64,000 bases of DNA, from positions 1 through 64,000 of the forward strand of contig NZ_BMHP01000012.1 in the NCBI RefSeq assembly GCF_014641075.1, read 5' to 3'. Made by a program: the position numbers and the translations under genes. The notes under the pieces are model-generated. The model did not search any database. It was not told the DNA's origin and was given only the letters and a program-made list of their open reading frames with translations. This document shows positions 23,771 to 33,141 of this stretch, piece by piece. This DNA comes from Paenibacillus nasutitermitis. Lineage in GTDB: Bacteria; Bacillota; Bacilli; Paenibacillales; Paenibacillaceae. Each line of letters opens with the position of its first letter. The first letter of the stretch is position 1.

Positions 23771-23799
23771 CAGGACTCCCTTTTTTTTTTGGATCGGGA

Positions 23800-23838
23800 G
23801 CTGAAGAGCCTTGGCGATTGGCTGAGGCTCCTTTTGTG
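23800..23838 (+). terminator. terminator after fin
   Basis: GAGCCTTGGC / GGCTGAGGCTC stem (one bulge) followed by CTTTTG. The 228 bases between here and mfd hold no recognisable gene and no clear promoter. Confidence 0.7.
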
Positions 23839-24065
23839 AACGGATTTTTAACTTTTTACGAAAGAGCAGACGTCTGGATGCCTTTTTCCTTGGGCTTTCA
23901 GCCCGGAACGTGCCGTCCGCGCTACCGCAAATCGTGTTAATGTTCTCCTGATTTCAAGAAAGTAAACCGTCGGTACTCTATTTATTATTTATATCGTTCC
24001 TCCCGGGCAAGGTCTTCACTTAGGGGCTTTGAATTCTGGGGGAATGAAACGAGGTGCAGTAAACG

Positions 24066-27000
24066 TTGAAAGCATTACTAGAGGCTTACGCCGCGGATAC
24101 GGATTTTCAGTCCATCGTGTCCGGATTACGAAAAGGAATGCGGGAACAGTTGGTATCCGGTCTGGCCGGATCGTCGCGGCAGGTGATGATTGCTGCTCTC
24201 TCCAGAGAAATGGACCAGCCTATGCTGGTTGTCACGCACAATATGTTCGCTGCGCAGAAAATCGCAGAGGATCTCGTGGAATGTCTTTCGCCAAATGAAG
24301 TGCTGCTTTACCCGGCGAATGAATTAGTTGCTGCGGAAGCCGCCATATCGAGCCCGGAAACGCTTGCCCAGCGGATGGATGTCTTGATCCGTTTGTCGCA
24401 AGGCTTTCGCGGGATTGTTGTCGTGCCTTTCTCCGGGGTGCGCCGTTATCTGCCGGTCAGCAGCGTTATGGCCGAGGCTCGCATTCCGGTCAAAGTAGGC
24501 GACACGCTGCCTATGGAAGCGTTCTTACATCAGATGGTAGAGCTCGGCTACGTCCGGGCCGACAAGGTAGAAGCCAAAGGCGAGATGAGCGTGCGCGGAG
24601 GAATAGTCGATTTCTATCCGCTGACTACCGCTCATCCTTACCGAATTGAATGGTTTGATGATGAGGTCGATTCGATCCGCACGTTTGATATTGCCGATCA
24701 GCGGTCGGTGGAGAAGCTGGAGCGGTATGTGGTTCCTCCTTGTCAGGAGCTTCTGGCTGACAGCAGGCGGTTTGAAAATGCGGCGCAGCACGCCTCAGAG
24801 CTGCTGGAGCAGCAGCTTCTGAAGATGAGCGACCGCACGGCCAAGGACCGGCTGCGCACCGAAATGGGCGCAGAGATCGAAAGACTCCGCGAGCATCAAT
24901 ATTTTACAGAAATCTATAAGTACATTTCCTTGTTGTATCCGGAGAGGCAGACGTTGTTCGATTACATGCCTGAAGACACGCTGCTTATTTATGATGAGCC
25001 GACACGGCTGATTGAAACCGGGCGCCAACTGGAGCGGGATGAATCGGAATGGGAACTGCATCTGCTGCAGAACGGCAAGTCCCTTCCGGGGCTTGCGCTT
25101 GCCCGTCCCTCTGACGAGATTTTATATCACCGTCCGTTCCCGACTTTGTTTCTTTCTCTGTTTCTAAGACAAATTCCGCATACGCAGCCGCAGAACATCC
25201 TTAATGTTGTCTGCCGCTCGATGCAGAATTTCCATGGGCAAATGAATGTGCTGAAGGCGGAGATGGACCGCTGGCGCAAATCCGGCGCGAGCGTCATGAT
25301 GCTTGCCGGCAGCACGGAGCGTATGGACCGCATCAGACGGATTCTGAATGATTACGGCATCGAGCCGCCGACGCTCATCGAAGGCAATTTGCAATCCGGA
25401 TTTGAGCTGCCTTCGATTCATCTTATTGTCATAACCGAGGGGGAAATGTTCTCGCAGAAGCAGCGCAAAGCGCGCCGCGTTGACAAGAAGATTGATAATG
25501 CCGAGCGGATCAAGAATTATACCGAGCTGAAGGTCGGCGATCATGTCGTTCATCAGAACCACGGCATCGGCAAATATATTGGTATCGGCACGCTGGAAAT
25601 TGCCGGTATTCATAAAGACTATATTCATATTTTGTATGCCGGTGGCGACAAGCTGTCGGTGCCGATTGAGCAGATTGATCTGATTCAGAAATATGTCGGT
25701 TCCGAAGAGAAGGAGCCCAAGGTCTATAAACTGGGCGGCAGCGAGTGGACACGTGTCAAAACAAAGGTCCGTTCCTCCGTGCAGGATATCGCGGACGAGC
25801 TGATCAAGCTGTATGCAGAGCGTCAGGCGACCACCGGCTTTGCTTTCGGAGGCGACACCTCCTATCAGCAGGAATTTGAAGCGATGTTCCCGTATGACGA
25901 AACGCGTGACCAGCTGCGTGCGATAGAGGAAATCAAGAAGGATATGCAAACGCCGCGTCCGATGGACCGGCTGCTGTGCGGCGATGTCGGTTATGGCAAA
26001 ACCGAGGTCGCAGTTCGTGCTGCCTTCAAATCGGCAATAGAAGGCAAACAGGTCGCCATACTTGTGCCGACGACCATTCTCGCGCAGCAGCATTACGAAA
26101 CCTTCCGTGAGCGTTTCTCGGGGTTCCCTTTCAATGTGCAGGTGCTCAGCCGGTTCCGCTCCAAGAAGGAACAGACCGATACGATGAAGGGGCTGAAGGC
26201 GGGGACGGTGGATGTGGTCATCGGTACCCATCGTCTGCTTTCGCAGGATATTATATTCAAGGATCTGGGTCTGCTGATTGTGGACGAGGAGCAGCGTTTT
26301 GGAGTCTCCCATAAGGAGAAGCTAAAGCGGCTCAAAACCAATGTCGATGTGCTGACGCTGACGGCAACGCCGATCCCGCGCACCTTGCACATGTCCATGC
26401 TTGGGGTACGCGATCTGTCGGTTATCGAGACGCCGCCTGAGAACCGGTTCCCGGTACAGACTTATGTGGTGGAGTACAGTCCGTCCCTTGTCCGGGAGTC
26501 CATCGAACGGGAGCTGGCACGGGGCGGGCAGGTGTATTATCTGTTTAATCGCGTGCAGGGAATCCACCAGATGGCGGAGCAGATCCATGCGCTGGTTCCG
26601 GATGCGCGCGTGGCGGTCGGGCACGGCCAGATGTCTGAGCAGGAGCTGGAGAAGACGATTCTCGACTTTCTGGACGGCGAGTCCGATGTGTTGGTCAGCA
26701 CGAGTATTATTGAGACGGGCGTGGACATTCCGAACGTCAATACGCTGATTGTCCATGACGCGGATAAAATGGGGCTTTCCCAACTCTATCAGCTGCGCGG
26801 CCGCGTCGGTCGCTCCAACCGGATCGCCTACGCTTATTTTACGTACCAGCGGGATAAAGTGCTGACGGAGGTCGCAGAGAAACGGCTGCAGTCCATCAAA
26901 GAATTCACGGAGCTGGGTTCAGGCTTCAAAATCGCCATGCGCGACTTGTCCATACGCGGTGCCGGCAATCTGCTTGGAGCGGAGCAGCATGGCTTTATCG

Positions 27001-27593
27001 CCTCTGTCGGGTTCGATCTGTATTCCCAAATGCTGGCCGATGAAATTGCCCAGCGCAAGCTTGATATGGGCGGCGAAGCGGTGGAACCGGTAAAAGAAGT
27101 GAGCACAGTTATCGATATGAGCATTGATGCGTACTTGCCCTCGGCTTATATTTACGATAGCATACAGAAGATAGAGATTTATAAAAAGGTGGCGGCGTTA
27201 CGCTCTCTTGAAGAAGCGGAAGATTTGCGCGAGGAACTCGTGGACCGCTTTGGCGATTTACCGCAATCGGTTGATAATTTGCTTTCCGTGGCCAGGCTCA
27301 AGGTACTCGGAGCGGCTTGCGGAATCGAACAGATAAGCGGCAAGGGCGATGATATCAGCTTGAGGTTCGCGGAAGCGGAGAAACGGCGGTTCGATACAAA
27401 GAAGGTCGACCGGCTGTGTCTGCAATTTGAGAACCGGATCAAACGCTCAGCTGGCAACGAGCCGTATCCGCTGGTGCAGTTGAGGGGCAAAGGTCTTGAA
27501 ATGGATCAAAGGCTTGAAGTGCTGGAACGTTTTGTGCTCCACTATAAAGAAACCATACAATCGAAAGGGGAACTACAGGATGTCGCGCACTAA
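24066..27593 (+). CDS. mfd: transcription-repair coupling factor Mfd
   Basis: ATP-driven DNA translocase that removes RNA polymerase stalled at lesions and recruits UvrA. The 1175-residue protein is full length. The N-terminal UvrB-like homology region covers about residues 1-450; the RNA polymerase interaction (CarD-like) domain starts at YTELKVGDHVVHQNHGIGKY near 485; the translocase has Walker A GDVGYGKT near 639-646, DEEQ near 740, TATPIPRTLHM, and the RecG-like VSTSIIETGVDIP and LYQLRGRVGRSNR motifs; the C-terminal TRCF domain follows. TTG start with GAGGTG upstream. The end overlaps the prsA-like gene by 14 bases. Confidence 0.97.
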   Translation: MKALLEAYAADTDFQSIVSGLRKGMREQLVSGLAGSSRQVMIAALSREMDQPMLVVTHNMFAAQKIAEDLVECLSPNEVLLYPANELVAAEAAISSPETLAQRMDVLIRLSQGFRGIVVVPFSGVRRYLPVSSVMAEARIPVKVGDTLPMEAFLHQMVELGYVRADKVEAKGEMSVRGGIVDFYPLTTAHPYRIEWFDDEVDSIRTFDIADQRSVEKLERYVVPPCQELLADSRRFENAAQHASELLEQQLLKMSDRTAKDRLRTEMGAEIERLREHQYFTEIYKYISLLYPERQTLFDYMPEDTLLIYDEPTRLIETGRQLERDESEWELHLLQNGKSLPGLALARPSDEILYHRPFPTLFLSLFLRQIPHTQPQNILNVVCRSMQNFHGQMNVLKAEMDRWRKSGASVMMLAGSTERMDRIRRILNDYGIEPPTLIEGNLQSGFELPSIHLIVITEGEMFSQKQRKARRVDKKIDNAERIKNYTELKVGDHVVHQNHGIGKYIGIGTLEIAGIHKDYIHILYAGGDKLSVPIEQIDLIQKYVGSEEKEPKVYKLGGSEWTRVKTKVRSSVQDIADELIKLYAERQATTGFAFGGDTSYQQEFEAMFPYDETRDQLRAIEEIKKDMQTPRPMDRLLCGDVGYGKTEVAVRAAFKSAIEGKQVAILVPTTILAQQHYETFRERFSGFPFNVQVLSRFRSKKEQTDTMKGLKAGTVDVVIGTHRLLSQDIIFKDLGLLIVDEEQRFGVSHKEKLKRLKTNVDVLTLTATPIPRTLHMSMLGVRDLSVIETPPENRFPVQTYVVEYSPSLVRESIERELARGGQVYYLFNRVQGIHQMAEQIHALVPDARVAVGHGQMSEQELEKTILDFLDGESDVLVSTSIIETGVDIPNVNTLIVHDADKMGLSQLYQLRGRVGRSNRIAYAYFTYQRDKVLTEVAEKRLQSIKEFTELGSGFKIAMRDLSIRGAGNLLGAEQHGFIASVGFDLYSQMLADEIAQRKLDMGGEAVEPVKEVSTVIDMSIDAYLPSAYIYDSIQKIEIYKKVAALRSLEEAEDLREELVDRFGDLPQSVDNLLSVARLKVLGAACGIEQISGKGDDISLRFAEAEKRRFDTKKVDRLCLQFENRIKRSAGNEPYPLVQLRGKGLEMDQRLEVLERFVLHYKETIQSKGELQDVAH

Positions 27594-28698
27594 TTGGAAG
27601 AAAGGCGTCCTGCTGCTCTTTGCGACCATGTTGGTCGTTGTGCTGGCAGCGGGATGCGGCAAGAAGAAAAATGAAGAGGGAACGGCTCCCGGAGAAACGG
27701 AAGGCAAAGTGATCGTAACCTATAAGGATGGTACGGTTACAGAGAAGGAGTTTGACAAATATGCGACTTTCTTCGGTATTGTACAACCGCAAACCGAAAT
27801 GTATCTGAGCATTCCGCAGCTTAAAGAACAGTTTCTGCGGGAATATGTGGGCTACAAGATCCTGAAAGCGCGCATTGGGGACAAAGAAGACAAAGCGTTG
27901 GAAGAAGAGATCAACACCTTCTATACCCAAATCAAACAGCAGATCGATGCTACGCCTGAAGTTAAAGCCAAAGCGGACAAGGTCGGTCTGACCGAAGCGG
28001 ATATCAGGTATTTCTACACCATGATTACCTCGATTATGAAGGATGAGGAAAGCAAGGTTACAGACGCGGATGTTAAAGCGCAATTTGACAAAACAAAAGA
28101 TGACTATAATGTGATTAGCGTACGCCATATTCTGATCGGAACCGTTAATCCGGAGACAGGCGAAGAGACGCGTAAAGAAGAGGAAGCGCTCAAAATTGCC
28201 CAGGATGTGAAGAAGAAGCTGGATGCAGGCGGCGACTGGAAAGCGTTGGCCAAGGAATTCTCTGACGACACCGGCTCCAAGGAAAACGGCGGCTTGTACG
28301 AGAATGAACCGGCAAAAAGCTGGGTCGCTGAATTTAAAGAAGCGGCAAACAAACAGGAAATCGGCAAGGTGGGCGAGCCGGTTAAATCCTCTTACGGTTA
28401 TCATGTCATGAAAGTGGAAAAACGCGAGGCTACTTCCTTCGACAAGCTCACCGAAGAAGACAAAGCGGAATTGAAGCAAATCGTTGCTTCCGAGAACCTG
28501 AATACATTTATGACCAAAGAACTTCCGGATCTGATCACGAAGGTTGATCTTCCGGCAGCCGATGCCGGAGCAGCCAATGGAACCGAGGGCGGTGCCACGA
28601 ATGGTGAAACCGATGGAACCAAAGACAATGGCGCCGCGGGCGGCGACGAAACTCCGGATGCAGGATCAGCCGGCAACAAGGAAGAACCAACAAAGTAG
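27580..28698 (+). CDS. PrsA-like foldase lipoprotein (peptidyl-prolyl isomerase)
   Basis: Extracytoplasmic chaperone and cis-trans prolyl isomerase helping secreted proteins fold at the membrane-wall interface. The 372-residue precursor has a basic N-terminus, a hydrophobic core (GVLLLFATMLVVVL) and the lipobox LAAGC with lipidated Cys near residue 25. A SurA-like helical N-domain precedes a parvulin domain (VRHILIGT near 182, GGDWKALAKEFSDD, NGGLYENEPAKSWVAEFKEAA, SSYGYHVMKVEKRE). The tail is a low-complexity Gly/Ala/Asn/Glu-rich linker. ATG 27580 is inside the end of mfd; AAAGGGGA precedes it. Not present here in B. subtilis. Confidence 0.92.
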   Translation: MSRTNWKKGVLLLFATMLVVVLAAGCGKKKNEEGTAPGETEGKVIVTYKDGTVTEKEFDKYATFFGIVQPQTEMYLSIPQLKEQFLREYVGYKILKARIGDKEDKALEEEINTFYTQIKQQIDATPEVKAKADKVGLTEADIRYFYTMITSIMKDEESKVTDADVKAQFDKTKDDYNVISVRHILIGTVNPETGEETRKEEEALKIAQDVKKKLDAGGDWKALAKEFSDDTGSKENGGLYENEPAKSWVAEFKEAANKQEIGKVGEPVKSSYGYHVMKVEKREATSFDKLTEEDKAELKQIVASENLNTFMTKELPDLITKVDLPAADAGAANGTEGGATNGETDGTKDNGAAGGDETPDAGSAGNKEEPTK

Positions 28699-28792
28699 CG
28701 CTTTGCAGCAGCTAGAGCAATAACAATAACACCTACGAGAAGCAACCAACTCCGCCACGACTAAAGTGGCAGCCGCCGTTCTTCTTTGAAGG

Positions 28793-28826
28793 ACAAGCCC
28801 GGCTAAATGGCCGGGCTTGTTTTTGT
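28793..28826 (+). terminator. terminator after prsA-like gene
   Basis: ACAAGCCCGG / CCGGGCTTGT, a perfect 10-bp stem with TTTTTG tail, about 95 bases after the stop. Confidence 0.92.
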
Positions 28827-28828
28827 TA

Positions 28829-28874
28829 ACCTTATAGAATTTATAAGTTTCACTCTTGCAAATTTCTATAAGGT
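28829..28874 (+). repeat. inverted repeat ACCTTATAGAA / TTCTATAAGGT
   Basis: Two perfect 11-base arms (28829-28839 and 28864-28874) 24 bases apart, just beyond the prsA terminator. It has no T-run, so it is more likely a protein-binding site or a relic than a terminator. Function unknown. Confidence 0.5.
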
Positions 28875-29046
28875 CTAAGGGAAGAAACCACCTTTGCCGC
28901 CAGAGAATGGCGCAGCCGGTTCTTCTTGCAGCTTGTAGTTTTTTTAATGTTTCACCAGCACCTCCGGTTCTTCTTGGAGTTTGGAGGGTAAAGGCAAGAA
29001 TGAAGTACGGGCGAATGGGAAGATGAAAATCAGGGAGGGAATGGAT

Positions 29047-30093
29047 TTGGGGAAAATGCAGGTGTTTGTCGGTTCTTATTCCACAAAGGAAGCGGAAGGA
29101 ATTACGCTGATTGAATTAAACACGGATAGCGGAGAGTTGAAAAGGGTCTCCGGTACGGAAGGGCTGGACAACCCATCCTATCTGACCATGAATTCTGCGC
29201 GGACCCGCTTGTATGTGGTCACCGAGACCGGGGATCGCCCGGGGAATGTGACAAGCTTTGCCGTTGAGCCGGCAAGCGGCTCTCTATCGCTGCAGAATGA
29301 ACGCTCCACACTCGGAACGGCCGCTTGTCATGTCATTCTGGACCGGGATGAGCAATTTCTGTTTGTGGTTAATTACAGCAGTGGGAATATATGCCTTTTC
29401 CCAGTGGCCGAGGATGGTTCTGTAGGGCCTATGGCGGATAATGTCCAGCATACGGGGACGGGACCGCAAACCGACCGTCAGGAAGCCGCCCATCCGCATT
29501 CGGCAATTATCGATCCAACAAATGAATATGTGACGATAGCAGATTTAGGGACCGATGAGCTGGTGCAGTACCGGATAAACCGGGATGCAGGAAAGCTTGA
29601 GCGTGTGAGGCAGACCGCTGTAGCCCCCGGAGCGGGTCCCAGGCATATGGCTTACCATCCGAACGGTCAGCTGCTGTATGTGGTAAACGAGCTGAACAGC
29701 ACGGTTTCGGTGTTTCAGGTACAGCAGAATATGGACCTCGAGCTGCTGCAAACGATTCGTACCCTGCCGGAATCCTTCACCGGCTCCAGCACCTGCGCCC
29801 ATATTCTAGTCAAAAGCTGCGGGCGTTTCTTATATGCCTCCAACCGGGGCCATGACAGTATTGCCGTCTTCCGTATCAGTGAAGACGGCAGGCTGGAGCT
29901 TGTGGATATCGCCACAAGCGGCGGACGCGAGCCGCGTAATTTTACCATTACACCGGATGACCGGTTCTTTCTCTCCGCAAACCAATTATCCGACACGCTG
30001 GTCAGTTACTGGATAGACCAGGATACGGGGCGTCTGCTGCCCACCGGCCACCAGATCGGAATATCCAAGCCGGTCTGTGTATTTGTGCAGTAG
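29047..30093 (+). CDS. 6-phosphogluconolactonase-type beta-propeller lactonase
   Basis: A 348-residue seven-bladed beta-propeller of the YkgB/Pgl family (lactonase, PF10282 type). These hydrolyse 6-phosphogluconolactone in the pentose phosphate pathway or related lactones; the substrate here is inferred. Blades repeat the pattern YLTMNSARTRLYVVTE, CHVILDRDEQFLFVVNYSSGN, HSAIIDPTNEYVTIADLGTDEL, RHMAYHPNGQLLYVVNELNSTV and NFTITPDDRFFLSANQLSD, typical of the family. I chose TTG 29047, seven bases after GGGAGGG; ATG 29041 overlaps the ribosome site and ATG 29056 is another option. It is a single gene between the prsA gap and a terminator at 30137-30186. Confidence 0.88.
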   Translation: MGKMQVFVGSYSTKEAEGITLIELNTDSGELKRVSGTEGLDNPSYLTMNSARTRLYVVTETGDRPGNVTSFAVEPASGSLSLQNERSTLGTAACHVILDRDEQFLFVVNYSSGNICLFPVAEDGSVGPMADNVQHTGTGPQTDRQEAAHPHSAIIDPTNEYVTIADLGTDELVQYRINRDAGKLERVRQTAVAPGAGPRHMAYHPNGQLLYVVNELNSTVSVFQVQQNMDLELLQTIRTLPESFTGSSTCAHILVKSCGRFLYASNRGHDSIAVFRISEDGRLELVDIATSGGREPRNFTITPDDRFFLSANQLSDTLVSYWIDQDTGRLLPTGHQIGISKPVCVFVQ

Positions 30094-30136
30094 AACATAA
30101 AGGCTACAAGGGAACTTGGACGAACATCCACAACAA

Positions 30137-30186
30137 AGCGTTAGAAAGGCTGCTCCAGGGAGTGGTGTTCTGGCGCTTTTCTTATT
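30137..30186 (+). terminator. terminator after the lactonase gene
   Basis: AGCGTTAGAA pairs with TTCTGGCGCT over 10 bp (two G-T pairs), then TTTTCTTATTT. The rest of the 300-base gap before cbiM shows a weak TTGACG-N17-GAGAAT promoter-like pair (30240-30268) but no cobalamin riboswitch signature that I can see. Confidence 0.75.
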
Positions 30187-30393
30187 TGATTCATGAAAAT
30201 CCATATAAGGAGAATAGCACAGCGGATCCGGATAAGGTCTTGACGTTGCCGATGGAAAAGCTGAGAATGAGAATAGAAAAATAATGGGTAAATAATCCGT
30301 GTCGATCAAAATGCCGAAGCCGATTTAGTGAACGACAACCAGATGCTTCTGCTTTTGGCGGCAGGTACTTTTTTCAAGGAGGAATGCGGACAG

Positions 30394-31032
30394 ATGCATA
30401 TTCCAGACGGCTTTCTTGATACCAAAGCATGGGCGTCCACAACGGTTGCCGGAGTGGCCGCAGTCGGCTACAGTCTGAGAAGGACCAAGCTGGCGCTCCA
30501 GCCCCGGCAAGTTCCGATGATCGCGCTCATGGGCGCGTTTGTGTTTGCCGCGCAAATGTTGAATTTCCCCATTGCCGGGGCAACATCGGGCCATTTTCTG
30601 GGAGGCGCGCTTACCTCCATCCTGTTTGGTCCGTGGATTGGAACGATCGTCATGGCGGCGGTGCTGGTCATACAGGCGCTTGTCTTTCAGGACGGTGGAA
30701 TCACGGTGCTTGGCGCCAATATTCTATGCACGGGGTTTATCGGTTGTTTTGTCGGGTATGGGGCTTTTAAGGCAGGGATGACGATCATGCGCGGCAGGGG
30801 CCGGGCAGCCGTCACCTTCATCGCCTCCTGGCTGTCGATCGTGTCGGCGTCTGCTGGCGTTGCGCTTCTGCTCGCCTGGTCCGGGACCTTCGAGCTGGGT
30901 CTGGCGCTCAAAGCGATGGTCGGCTGGCACAGCCTGATCGGCATCGGAGAAGGCGTTATTACGATGCTGGTGGCGAATTATTTGCTGGAGCGCAATATGC
31001 CGGCTGTGAAGGAAGTGACCCAACATGGCTAA
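30394..31032 (+). CDS. cbiM: cobalt/nickel ECF transporter S component CbiM
   Basis: Substrate-binding membrane component of an energy-coupling-factor importer for Co2+ or Ni2+. The 212-residue protein starts MHIPDGFL; the amino-terminal Met-His is the metal-binding site in this family, so the start at 30394 (nine bases after AAGGAGGAA) is well supported over any longer frame. About six hydrophobic segments follow, with FPIAGATSGHFLGGALTSILFGPW near 54-77 carrying a second conserved His. It is the first gene of a set with a PDGLE protein and a fused CbiQ-CbiO. Metal choice between Co and Ni cannot be decided. Confidence 0.93.
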   Translation: MHIPDGFLDTKAWASTTVAGVAAVGYSLRRTKLALQPRQVPMIALMGAFVFAAQMLNFPIAGATSGHFLGGALTSILFGPWIGTIVMAAVLVIQALVFQDGGITVLGANILCTGFIGCFVGYGAFKAGMTIMRGRGRAAVTFIASWLSIVSASAGVALLLAWSGTFELGLALKAMVGWHSLIGIGEGVITMLVANYLLERNMPAVKEVTQHG

Positions 31033-31399
31033 GCCAGGGCTATCCAACGAAGAATCCGGTAAACCGGGGCAGACCCCCGGTGACAACCAGTTTCGCGTCA
31101 CGATGAGCCGAACAAAATGGGCGGTAATTCTCGCTGTAACTTTAATCGCTGCGGGCCTGCTTGCGCCCTGGGCTTCCTCGTCGCCTGACGGTCTTAACCG
31201 GGTGGCTGAGGATCATGGCTTCAGCCATTTGGAAGGATCCATCAACAAATGGGCTCCGCTGCCTGATTATGAATGGACCGGTTTGTCCAGTTCGGTTGTG
31301 AAAGTGGGCGGCCTGATCGGGGTTGTCATCATGATCGTTGCCTTGTGGGGGTTCTCACGGGCATTAACACGCATAAACAATAGACGATTGCATAAGTGA
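31025..31399 (+). CDS. PDGLE/CbiN-like accessory membrane protein
   Basis: A 124-residue protein with two membrane segments (about residues 32-50 and 92-112) and, between them outside the membrane, the motif SSPDGLNRVAEDHGFSHLEG, which defines the PDGLE domain of CbiN/NikN-type accessory subunits that assist CbiM/NikM. Its ATG overlaps the end of cbiM by eight bases, so translation is probably coupled. The N-terminal ~30 residues are polar and variable. Confidence 0.88.
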   Translation: MAKPGLSNEESGKPGQTPGDNQFRVTMSRTKWAVILAVTLIAAGLLAPWASSSPDGLNRVAEDHGFSHLEGSINKWAPLPDYEWTGLSSSVVKVGGLIGVVIMIVALWGFSRALTRINNRRLHK

Positions 31400-31420
31400 C
31401 CGATAACGAGAGAGAGGGAG

Positions 31421-33040
31421 ATGCGCATGTCTGCAACCGGTCCCTTTCATGAGGCGGAGAAAGGCGCACAAGTGAAGCTGCCCTTTCTGCGCCGGGTTAA
31501 CAGACGGCTCATGACGGTTCTCGGTCTGCTGGTTACGGTGATGTTGTTCAAACATCCTGCGGCTCTTTCGGGAGCGGCGGGATGTTTTCTGTTTTTTATG
31601 CTGTGGTCGGATATTTCCCTGCGCCACATCGTGAAACGGCTGCTTCTCATTGTGCCGTTCGGCCTCGGGGCCGTTGTGTTTATACCGTTCCAGGGGGATG
31701 GCACTCCCTTGTTTGAGCTGTGGAGATGGACGGCTACCGGTGAAGGTGTCCGTCATGCGCTGGTCATATTGCTGAAAATCGTCTGCGCAAACCTGCTTAT
31801 CACTTATTTGCTCGCCGTCACGCCGCTTTTTGATTTGATCAAGGGCTTGCGGACGCTTGGCATTCCATCGATTTTTATTGAAATGACCGGGTTGATGATG
31901 CGTTACTTCTTCCTTTTGAAAGATGAGGCGTACAGCATGGTCAAAGCCCAGCGCTCCCGGGGCATGAAGATGGAAGGCTGGTTCTGGAGCAAACGAACAT
32001 ATAAACGCTTCGGCGAACTGCTTGGCGTGCTGTTTCTGCGGGCTTACTGGCGCAGTCAGCGGATTTATCTGTCGATCTCGGCGCGCGGCGGCTTTGCCGG
32101 GGGGACGGAAGGTACCTCTGCGTCACCTCCCGCGGCAGCAAAGTGCAAAGTTCAGGAGGAGAGCCAAATGGTGATTGACGTCAAGGAAATCACGTACCGC
32201 TACGGTGCTATTGAAGCGCTGCGCGGGGTCAGCTTTGGGATCGAGCAAGGGGCAAAGACGGTTCTGATGGGCCCGAACGGCGCCGGAAAATCCACTCTGA
32301 TCTCGCTGCTTAACGGGCTGGAGCAGCCGGCAGCCGGTGAAATCCATGTGCTGGGGGAGAAGCTGACGCAGGAGAGCGGCAGGCTTGTGCGGCAGCGGGT
32401 CGGGGTTGTGTACCAGGATCCGGACGATCAGATATTTTCCACCACTGTGGAGGAGGATGTGGCCTTCGGCCCCCGGAATCTCGGGCTGGGGGAGACGGAT
32501 GTGGCCGAACGGGTTCGTGAGTCTCTGGATTCGGTGGGAATGGGCGAGCTGCGGGGGCGTTCTCCATTCGAGCTGAGCTATGGCCAAAAACGCCGTGTGG
32601 CGATCGCCGGGGTACTCGCTATGCAGCCTGAGGTAATTATTCTGGATGAGCCGATGGCGTTCCTGGATCCCAAAAGCCGTGACGATCTGCAGGCACTGCT
32701 GGAGAAGATGCATGAGATGGGGATAACGCTTATGATTGCAACGCATGATGTGGATTTTGCGGCGGAATGGGCCGATCAGGTGCTGATTCTCAAGGATGGC
32801 CGTATGCTGGCGGCAGGAACGACGGACCTGCTGTTCGACGATGGGCTTCTGATGCAGGCCGATCTGCATCTGCCGCGGCTGGTCAGGCCCTTCCGGATGC
32901 TGGAAGGCACGAAAGAGATGCGGCCTCGAACCGTGCGCCAGGCGGCCCAGTATATCTGGAAGCTGATGGCGGCAAGAGGGACGCAGTCGGACATGCAGGA
33001 GACAGAGCGCCGGGTGCCCGGCAAACGCGAGGGGAAATAG
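31421..33040 (+). CDS. fused ECF transporter CbiQ (T component) - CbiO (ATPase)
   Basis: One open frame of 539 residues holds two proteins that are usually separate. Residues ~1-228 are a CbiQ T component with several membrane segments and the conserved KAQRSRGMKM coupling motif near 176-185, then YLSISARGGF. A ~20-residue Ser/Ala/Pro linker leads to a complete ABC ATPase from about residue 250: Walker A GPNGAGKST, Q-loop YQDPDDQIF, signature ELSYGQKRR, Walker B VIILDEPM, and H-loop ATHD. An internal ATG at 32168 is preceded by AGGAGGAG six bases away, so free CbiO could also be made. It is the last gene of the cobalt/nickel importer set. Confidence 0.9.
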   Translation: MRMSATGPFHEAEKGAQVKLPFLRRVNRRLMTVLGLLVTVMLFKHPAALSGAAGCFLFFMLWSDISLRHIVKRLLLIVPFGLGAVVFIPFQGDGTPLFELWRWTATGEGVRHALVILLKIVCANLLITYLLAVTPLFDLIKGLRTLGIPSIFIEMTGLMMRYFFLLKDEAYSMVKAQRSRGMKMEGWFWSKRTYKRFGELLGVLFLRAYWRSQRIYLSISARGGFAGGTEGTSASPPAAAKCKVQEESQMVIDVKEITYRYGAIEALRGVSFGIEQGAKTVLMGPNGAGKSTLISLLNGLEQPAAGEIHVLGEKLTQESGRLVRQRVGVVYQDPDDQIFSTTVEEDVAFGPRNLGLGETDVAERVRESLDSVGMGELRGRSPFELSYGQKRRVAIAGVLAMQPEVIILDEPMAFLDPKSRDDLQALLEKMHEMGITLMIATHDVDFAAEWADQVLILKDGRMLAAGTTDLLFDDGLLMQADLHLPRLVRPFRMLEGTKEMRPRTVRQAAQYIWKLMAARGTQSDMQETERRVPGKREGK

Positions 33041-33141
33041 CTTAACGCCCGATTGCTTGCGTAACGCATTGTGGGTTGAATCTGCTGGTGGATATTTAAG
33101 GGCTGTGATCGATTGCCACGTGCATAAGAAAATGGGAGTGG

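Larger units (their letters stand above)
28771..28977 (+). repeat. short imperfect direct repeats with the core CCGGTTCTTCTTG
   Basis: The 13-base sequence CCGGTTCTTCTTG occurs at 28916-28928 and 28964-28976, with a looser copy CCGCCGTTCTTCTTTG at about 28773-28788. The first two copies are each preceded by a CCGCCA...TGGC inverted pair (28752-28770 and 28898-28912). The same 13 bases occur again at 63543-63555 before dusB. Part of a 348-base gap without a gene between prsA and the lactonase. Confidence 0.5.

Noticed and set aside
25164..26312. 382-codon minus-strand open frame inside mfd
   Set aside because: Shadow of the conserved mfd helicase region; no ribosome site or domain.
30094..30393. 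Cobalamin or nickel/cobalt riboswitch ahead of cbiM
   Set aside because: The B12-box GCCACTG and the NiCo motif were not seen; only a terminator and a weak promoter-like pair.
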